A stretch of 9,877 bases of DNA from Flavobacteriaceae bacterium (GTDB lineage: Bacteria; Bacteroidota; Bacteroidia; Flavobacteriales; Flavobacteriaceae), in contig JAQWYU010000216.1 of NCBI GenBank assembly GCA_029253805.1, positions 1 through 9,877 of the forward strand, read 5' to 3'. The notes below the pieces were generated by a model. It made no database searches and was not told the DNA's origin. It worked only from the letters and a program-made list of their open reading frames with translations. A program made the translations under genes and the position numbers. Positions within the stretch are counted from its first letter, which is position 1, and every line of letters begins with the position of its first letter. This document shows positions 6,318 to 9,877 of this stretch, piece by piece.

Positions 6318-7271
6318 TTGAATGAATTAATTATTGAGCTAACTAACATCACACCAAAAGATTTTTTTGGTACTCACAACAATAATATAGAACTTATAAA
6401 AAATTATTTTCCTAAAATTAAAATTATTGCTAGAGGTACTAAGATTATTGCTTTAGGCGATGTTGAGTTGTTAGCTGAATTTGAAAAACGAATGGCTATG
6501 ATTCTAAATCAATTTCAAAAATTTAACAAATTAGATGACAATATTATTGAACGCGTTCTAACATGTCAATCAACCGATGATTTCAATTCATCCAAGGCAA
6601 GTGGTAATGTACTTATTCATGGCGTCAATGGTCGTAAAATCAAAGCACAAACTATTAATCAGCGAAAGTTAGTTGACAGCGTAGCCAACAATGATATGGT
6701 TTTTGCTATTGGCCCAGCTGGAACTGGGAAAACTTACACAGGTGTAGCCTTGGCAGTTAGGGCTCTAAAAAATAAAGTAGTAAAACGGATTATATTGACA
6801 CGTCCAGCAGTAGAAGCAGGAGAAAATCTAGGCTTTCTCCCAGGTGACTTAAAAGAAAAGTTAGATCCTTACATGCAACCACTATATGACGCTCTTAGAG
6901 ATATGATTCCACAAAAAAATTTAGAAAATTATATAGAAAATGGTACTATCCAAATTGCACCACTTGCATTTATGAGAGGTCGAACTTTAGATAATGCTTT
7001 TGTTATTTTGGATGAAGGACAGAACACCACACACGCCCAAATGAAAATGTTTTTGACACGAATGGGAAAAGATGCCAAATTTCTTTTAACTGGAGATCCA
7101 GGGCAAATTGATCTTCCACGACATACAATTTCTGGTCTCAAAGAAGCCTTACTGATACTTAAGGATATTGAGGGTATTGGTATGATTTTTCTAGATGACA
7201 AAGATGTAATTCGTCATAAGCTTGTTAAAAAGGTTATTGAAGCCTATAAACACATTGAAAACAGAGATTAA
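6318..7271 (+). CDS. phoH: PhoH family ATPase, UUG start
   Basis: A 317-residue cytosolic P-loop ATPase of the PhoH (YbeZ-like) family, linked in other bacteria to RNA and ribosome metabolism; its exact activity is unclear. An N-terminal domain (1-115) precedes the ATPase core. The core has Walker A GPAGTGKT (132-139), LTRPAVEAGE (160-169), FLPGDLKEKLDPYMQPLYD (173-191), the Walker B strand FVILDEGQN (228-236), and a sensor-like LLTGDPGQIDLP (256-267). The Walker B segment is usually DEAQN, so G234 is a small departure. The start is TTG at 6318. An in-frame stop lies at 6279-6281, and no ATG or GTG occurs between it and the conserved N-terminus NELIIELT. The first in-frame ATG comes only at residue 59. 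An AAGGG lies 3 nt before the start, probably too close to act as a Shine-Dalgarno sequence. purC follows after 10 bp, so the two form an operon, a pairing I recall from other flavobacteria. Confidence 0.95.
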   Translation: MNELIIELTNITPKDFFGTHNNNIELIKNYFPKIKIIARGTKIIALGDVELLAEFEKRMAMILNQFQKFNKLDDNIIERVLTCQSTDDFNSSKASGNVLIHGVNGRKIKAQTINQRKLVDSVANNDMVFAIGPAGTGKTYTGVALAVRALKNKVVKRIILTRPAVEAGENLGFLPGDLKEKLDPYMQPLYDALRDMIPQKNLENYIENGTIQIAPLAFMRGRTLDNAFVILDEGQNTTHAQMKMFLTRMGKDAKFLLTGDPGQIDLPRHTISGLKEALLILKDIEGIGMIFLDDKDVIRHKLVKKVIEAYKHIENRD

Positions 7272-7281
7272 AAACTAAATT

Positions 7282-8235
7282 ATGAATCATATAATTACGG
7301 ATACAAATTTTGATTTTCCGTCTCAGTTAAGCTTATATAAAGGAAAAGTAAGAGAAGTATACACTTTGAAAAATGATCTTTTGATTGTAGTGGCAACAGA
7401 TCGCTTATCGGCTTTTGATGTTGTGATGCCTAAAGGCATTCCTTTCAAAGGTCAAATTTTAAATCAAATAGCTACTAAGATGATGAATGCAACAGCTGAC
7501 CTAGTCCCTAACTGGTTAGTGGCTACTCCAGATCCTAACGTATCAGTGGGGCATAGATGTGAACCATTTAAAGTTGAAATGGTTATTAGAGGATATTTGT
7601 CAGGGCATGCATCCCGTGAATACAAAGCAGGTAAGCGCTTACTTTGCGGCGTCAATATGCCAAATGGAATGAAAGAAAACGACTCATTTCCAACCCCTAT
7701 TATAACTCCATCGACTAAGGCTCAAATGGGTGACCATGATGAAGATATTTCGAGAGAAGACATCATTAAAAGGGGGATTGTTTCTGAAACAGATTATGAA
7801 ATATTGGAAGATTATACTCATAAATTATTTCAAAGAGGGTCTAAAATAGCCGCTTCTAGAGGATTGATCTTAGTTGATACTAAATATGAATTTGGAAAAA
7901 CTAAACAAGGTAAAATTGTTTTAATTGACGAAATCCACACGCCTGATTCCTCTCGATATTTTTATGCTGATGATTATGAAGCGCGTCAAGCAGCAAATGA
8001 GCCACAGAAACAACTCTCTAAAGAATTTGTTCGACAATGGCTTATTAGTAATGATTTTCAAGGACTAGAAGGGCAATCTGTTCCATATATGTCTGATGAA
8101 TATATAAAAACTGTAAGCGATCGTTATGTAGAACTATATGATAATATTACTGGGGAATCTTTTGAAAAAGCGGATATCTCTAATATCCAAGAACGGATAG
8201 AAACAAATTTGCTTAATTATTTGAAGACTTTGTAA
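7282..8235 (+). CDS. purC: Phosphoribosylaminoimidazole-succinocarboxamide synthase
   Basis: SAICAR synthetase joins CAIR and aspartate with ATP to give SAICAR in de novo purine synthesis. The 317-residue length matches the longer, yeast Ade1-like class rather than the roughly 237-residue E. coli PurC. Motifs in order are [10 protein letters not shown] (18-27), the nucleotide-binding loop; [20 protein letters not shown] (38-57), continuing into QILNQI; the signature [17 protein letters not shown] (98-114); [12 protein letters not shown] (144-155); and [13 protein letters not shown] (215-227). All expected catalytic segments are present and the frame is intact. It starts 10 bp after the phoH stop codon and is probably cotranscribed with it. 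Its last 23 bp overlap the 3' end of the convergent membrane protein gene, and no terminator hairpin is visible just after its stop. Confidence 0.97.
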   Translation: MNHIITDTNFDFPSQLSLYKGKVREVYTLKNDLLIVVATDRLSAFDVVMPKGIPFKGQILNQIATKMMNATADLVPNWLVATPDPNVSVGHRCEPFKVEMVIRGYLSGHASREYKAGKRLLCGVNMPNGMKENDSFPTPIITPSTKAQMGDHDEDISREDIIKRGIVSETDYEILEDYTHKLFQRGSKIAASRGLILVDTKYEFGKTKQGKIVLIDEIHTPDSSRYFYADDYEARQAANEPQKQLSKEFVRQWLISNDFQGLEGQSVPYMSDEYIKTVSDRYVELYDNITGESFEKADISNIQERIETNLLNYLKTL

Positions 8236-9322
8236 GGGACTTTAAATAGTGTAGTTTATATATAAAGTATTTATAAATGTGTGTATTAGCTTTAATGATA
8301 TAAATTGAAATAAGACTTACAGTTACAAGAAAACAAATAGCGCCAAAAACAACTTCAAAAGGGGTGAGAACTTTACCTAGGATTTGATTAAGTCCCATTC
8401 CTGTAAAACTTCCGTAAAGTAATACAAAGTGTATTACATAAATAGATAAGGTCTTTTGTCCAATTTTAAGAACAACAGGATGTTTTAAATAGTCTTCAAA
8501 AGCATAAAACAAACCAAATATAACCAAGACATTTCCAAGCCGAATAAATAAATAATTGAAATTAGCTACTTCAGTAAGTAAGGTCCAGTTGATTAGCTTG
8601 GCCAGTTCTAAAAAGACTGGAGTCGACCCATAAACTAAGACAAGACCTGTAACAAAAAACCCTGTTACAAGCCCCGTTTTGAATTTAGGTCGTCTTAGGT
8701 AGCCGTAAAATAGGGTCGCAATAAAAGCCCCATAAGCCATATATCCAAACCAAGGAAGGATCGTAAAGACAGATCCATTTACTTTAGTTAAATAATTTGC
8801 GAAAAACAAAGGAATTCTCTCAGCAGAATAAGTTCTGAAAAGAGGTTCGAATAAAAATATTAAGGTCCCTAAACATAACATAACAACTGAAAATATCAAA
8901 GTTTTCTTTCGCGCCAATAAATAGATACAAACAATAAGTATCAAGGAAAGACCAATGCATTGCAAAACGTCAATAACCATAAAATAAGTTCCAAATTTTC
9001 CTGTTAGCCATCTAAAAATAGGAATCCGTAGCGCATACCCTATTCCTATTAACATAAGCCCGCGCACCAATCCTTTTCTGATTCGTATGGAGAGTGTTCC
9101 TTTTTCTTTGGCCTTAATAAGTAAATAAGTGAAAATTAAGCCCGAAATTGTAAAAAACACAGGCGCTGTAATACCTCTAAAATAAAGCCAAGTACTATAA
9201 GCGATATTGTCTGGATCTCGATATTCAATTGCTAAAAGTGTATCAATAAAGTGACCCTGTAGCATCATTAAAATTGCGAAGGCCCTAATGGCATCAATAA
9301 AATAAAGCCGTTTAATTTCCAA
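8213..9322 (-). CDS. Polytopic membrane acyltransferase-like protein (DUF1624/HGSNAT-like), UUG start
   Basis: A 369-residue inner-membrane protein with about ten hydrophobic segments, roughly at 12-32, 51-70, 85-103, 115-136, 141-160, 185-206, 217-236, 258-275, 288-308 and 324-344. The N-terminus [21 protein letters not shown] resembles families that transfer acyl groups across the membrane, such as heparan-alpha-glucosaminide N-acetyltransferase (DUF1624) and YeiB-like proteins. H24 in QGHF is the candidate acetyl-accepting His. A second conserved-looking segment is [14 protein letters not shown] (292-305). The substrate is unknown; acetylation of an envelope sugar is a family-based guess. 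The start is TTG at 9322: an in-frame stop lies at 9331-9329, no ATG or GTG lies between, and the next in-frame ATG is residue 19, inside the first membrane segment. The gene is convergent with purC (23-bp overlap) and divergent from acs. Acs makes acetyl-CoA, the likely donor, but nothing shows a functional link. Confidence 0.85.
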   Translation of the reverse strand: MEIKRLYFIDAIRAFAILMMLQGHFIDTLLAIEYRDPDNIAYSTWLYFRGITAPVFFTISGLIFTYLLIKAKEKGTLSIRIRKGLVRGLMLIGIGYALRIPIFRWLTGKFGTYFMVIDVLQCIGLSLILIVCIYLLARKKTLIFSVVMLCLGTLIFLFEPLFRTYSAERIPLFFANYLTKVNGSVFTILPWFGYMAYGAFIATLFYGYLRRPKFKTGLVTGFFVTGLVLVYGSTPVFLELAKLINWTLLTEVANFNYLFIRLGNVLVIFGLFYAFEDYLKHPVVLKIGQKTLSIYVIHFVLLYGSFTGMGLNQILGKVLTPFEVVFGAICFLVTVSLISIYIIKANTHIYKYFIYKLHYLKSLTKSSNN

Positions 9323-9331
9323 AATTGGTTA

Positions 9332-9343
9332 TTTGTCGACAAA
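9332..9343. repeat. Perfect 12-bp palindrome at the promoter of the membrane protein gene
   Basis: TTTGTCGACAAA is a perfect inverted repeat. It covers the TTTG half of the predicted -7 element and the predicted transcription start of the minus-strand gene. This is where an operator for a dimeric repressor would sit. Confidence 0.4.
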
Positions 9344-9347
9344 GTTA
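9340..9347 (-). promoter_or_regulatory. -7 element of the membrane acyltransferase-like gene
   Basis: On the minus strand, TAACTTTG is a perfect TAnnTTTG, 17 nt before the TTG start codon. The predicted leader is about 11-13 nt. No -33 TTG is apparent. Confidence 0.45.
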
Positions 9348-9422
9348 GCACATATTAATCACTAAGTCGTATATTTATTATAAATGGGCCACTTTTATTA
9401 AATCTACACAAAAATTTTACCA

Positions 9423-9877
9423 ATGGGGACATACCATATTAAAGATAAGCATTCATATAATCAAAATTATAAAACATCAATCGAAGACCCTGAAACCTTT
9501 TGGGGTACGATTGCTAAAGATAATTTTTCATGGAAACGGCCTTGGAATCGTGTTTTAGACTGGGATTTTTTAACTCCAAAAGTAAGCTGGTTCGAAGGCG
9601 CACAACTCAATATTACAGAAAATTGTATAGACCGACATCTTGATGGTAATGGAGGTAAAACCGCTATTTTATTTGAACCCAATGATCCTAATGCAGCTTC
9701 TGAAGCTATTTCTTACAACGAACTTTACAAACGAGTTAATAAATTTGCCAACGTTCTTAAATCGAAAGGTATTCAAAAAGGAGACCGGGTTTGTATTTAT
9801 TTACCGATGATCCCCGAACTGGCTATTTCTGTATTGGCATGTGCTCGTATTGGAGCGATTCATTCGGTGGTATTTGC
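9423..9877 (+). CDS. acs: Acetyl-CoA synthetase, N-terminal part (runs off window)
   Basis: The first 151 codons of AMP-forming acetate-CoA ligase, which turns acetate, ATP and CoA into acetyl-CoA, AMP and PPi. Translation from the ATG at 9423 gives [12 protein letters not shown]. It then shows the ACAS N-terminal domain: [11 protein letters not shown] (21-31), [21 protein letters not shown] (41-61), continuing to [12 protein letters not shown]; and the start of the AMP-binding domain with AILFEPNDP (81-89), [23 protein letters not shown] (121-133) and [14 protein letters not shown] at the edge. These segments are specific for Acs within the adenylate-forming superfamily. The frame is open to the window end, so the roughly 480-500 residues with the catalytic core and C-terminal lysine are not seen. 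The upstream region is only 100 bp and is shared with the divergent membrane protein gene; no perfect TAnnTTTG is found for this direction (TATATTTA at 9370-9377 is the nearest). Confidence 0.95.
   Translation, partial: MGTYHIKDKHSYNQNYKTSIEDPETFWGTIAKDNFSWKRPWNRVLDWDFLTPKVSWFEGAQLNITENCIDRHLDGNGGKTAILFEPNDPNAASEAISYNELYKRVNKFANVLKSKGIQKGDRVCIYLPMIPELAISVLACARIGAIHSVVF

Noticed and set aside
6929..7201. Minus-strand open frame inside phoH
   Set aside because: It is antisense to the conserved PhoH ATPase core; nothing supports a protein.
8252..8270. A/T palindrome (TTTATATATAAA) just after purC as a terminator
   Set aside because: It lies in the coding end of the convergent membrane protein gene, has no G-C pair and no following T tract; most likely it is base composition.
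9467..9682. Minus-strand open frame at the window end
   Set aside because: It lies antisense to the N-terminal part of acs, whose plus-strand translation is unmistakable.
8213..9877. A functional acetylation module of Acs plus the membrane acetyltransferase-like protein
   Set aside because: The genes are divergent with separate promoters and Acs is a general metabolic enzyme; adjacency alone does not support a dedicated system.

Overview
The window looks like a chromosomal segment from a marine-type member of the Flavobacteriaceae (Bacteroidetes). The reasons are the strong A+T bias, the lack of Shine-Dalgarno sequences, the Bacteroidetes-specific -7 promoter motif TAnnTTTG upstream of most transcription units, and protein sequences (PhoH, PurC, DnaN, YbiT-like ABC-F, Acs) that read like flavobacterial orthologues. 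No mobile element, phage gene, CRISPR array or tRNA was seen.

Layout. Bases 1-101 carry most of a bacterial small SRP RNA (5' end outside the window) and its T-tract terminator. A promoter and a TalC/FSA-family transaldolase follow (215-868, +). Convergent to it is a lipoprotein with a DUF4369-like N-terminus and a thioredoxin fold that has lost its CxxC (919-2319, -). A 71-bp divergent promoter region separates this from a YbiT-like ABC-F ATPase (2433-4052, +), which runs tail-to-tail into dnaN (4057-5175, -) with 4 bp between stop codons. Upstream of dnaN on the same strand is a SAM hydroxide adenosyltransferase (5312-6148, -). A divergent 169-bp region leads to a phoH-purC operon (6318-8235, +), whose end overlaps by 23 bp a convergent polytopic membrane acyltransferase-like protein (8213-9322, -). 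A last divergent region of 100 bp, holding a perfect 12-bp palindrome, precedes the 5' part of acetyl-CoA synthetase (9423 to the window edge, +).

Most genes are housekeeping: protein targeting (SRP RNA), central carbon metabolism (transaldolase, Acs), replication (sliding clamp), ribosome or translation ATPase (ABC-F), RNA-related ATPase (PhoH) and purine synthesis (PurC). I find no clear new multi-gene system. The points most worth a second look are these: an ABC-F protein in which every departure from consensus falls on one of its two ATP sites; a cysteine-free thioredoxin-fold lipoprotein; a SAM hydrolase-family enzyme lacking the expected Arg of its triad; two genes that apparently start with UUG; very short predicted leaders at a divergent promoter pair; and A9 tracts at and beside that pair.
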